From GCA-2693325 sp036343635 (GTDB lineage Bacteria > Latescibacterota > UBA2968 > UBA8231): a stretch of DNA of 64,000 bases. Shown one piece after another: positions 63,867 to 64,000 of the stretch (position 1 is its first letter; each line of letters opens with the position of its first letter). The stretch is from positions 96,965-160,964 of the forward strand of contig JAYYVF010000067.1 in assembly GCA_036343635.1 (NCBI GenBank). The letters are read 5' to 3'. A program made the position numbers and the translations under genes. Under the pieces are notes generated by a model that ran no database searches, was not told the DNA's origin, and saw only the letters and a program-made list of their open reading frames with translations.

Positions 63867-64000
63867 TTACTCTACAGAAGCCTTGATACGACCCCATGAA
63901 TCGGCTTCGACAGCTGTACCGCCGCCAGCGCCAACCAAACGGCCATCAGCAAAACGCTCAGCGTAACGCCACGTAGCAGCCTGACCGGTCAACGTGTGGA
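63867..64000 (-). CDS. C-terminal fragment of a gene cut by the right edge (unknown)
   Basis: Reading the minus strand back from a TAA at 63867-63869 gives 43 uninterrupted codons to the window edge. The visible C-terminus includes ATWRYAERFADGRLVGAGGG and DSWGRIKASVE. Codon use looks ordinary and a hairpin follows the stop, so it is a real gene. The domain is not recognisable from this fragment. The next downstream gene in the same direction is the type A gene at 61268-63718, but the hairpin suggests a separate transcript. Confidence 0.6.
   Translation of the reverse strand, partial: HTLTGQAATWRYAERFADGRLVGAGGGTAVEADSWGRIKASVE

Overview
The window appears to come from a flagellated Gram-negative bacterium of low-to-moderate GC, most likely a member of the FCB superphylum such as a Latescibacterota- or Gemmatimonadota-like lineage. 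This placement is an inference. It rests on the mix of a flagellar operon, Mpl (a peptidoglycan recycling ligase of diderms), a PorV-type outer-membrane protein, ExbB/ExbD, lipoproteins, many FlgD-Ig/CHU_C-like C-terminal domains and FG-GAP plus UnbV proteins. No rRNA, tRNA, insertion sequence, phage gene or CRISPR array was found. Coding density is very high and the only gene-free gap above 300 bp is at 18361-18671.

Region 1 (1-13383, minus strand) is one flagellar operon read right to left: flgB, flgC, a small unknown gene, a lytic transglycosylase, fliE, fliF, fliH, fliI, fliJ, fliK, flgD, flgE, flbD, motA, motB, fliL and fliM (cut by the window edge). A near-consensus sigma-54 promoter lies just upstream of flgB. 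fliG is missing from its usual place between fliF and fliH.

Region 2 (13640-18360) holds a polyprenyl-phosphate-type glycosyltransferase, an unknown membrane-anchored helical protein, and a divergent pair made of mpl and a secreted HEAT-repeat protein.

Region 3 (18672-27266, minus strand) is an envelope energisation and surface module. Read in transcription order it runs: CBM9-like secreted protein, lipoprotein, PorV-like barrel, a very large TPR protein, ExbB, ExbD, and a membrane protein with a TonB-like proline stretch and a DUF4159 domain.

Region 4 (27456-42008) and Region 6 (50478-63718) contain the most unusual content. They encode two paralogous sets of large secreted proteins. Type A proteins (six copies) have a signal peptide, discoidin-like segments, a shared middle module and a C-terminal PNGDGxND-type domain that ends in a strand finishing -VY or -AY. 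Type B proteins (three copies) are about 870-920 residues, strand-rich and probably outer-membrane, with an embedded acidic calcium-binding-like segment. Each set ends in a paralogous small lipoprotein. The order A-A-B-lipoprotein recurs, with A-B and CBM9 inserted in set 1. In set 1 successive genes overlap by a few bases and several use TTG starts. I propose that these genes form a multi-component cell-surface or secretion apparatus linked to the PorV/ExbBD module; this is a hypothesis, not a demonstrated function.

Region 5 (42079-50476, plus strand) is a tightly overlapping five-gene operon: a membrane glycosyltransferase fused to TPRs, two FG-GAP/UnbV (CRTAC1-type) proteins and two TPR lipoproteins. 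It converges on an SGNH-hydrolase-type membrane protein and a parvulin-type lipoprotein chaperone. The right edge cuts another minus-strand gene.
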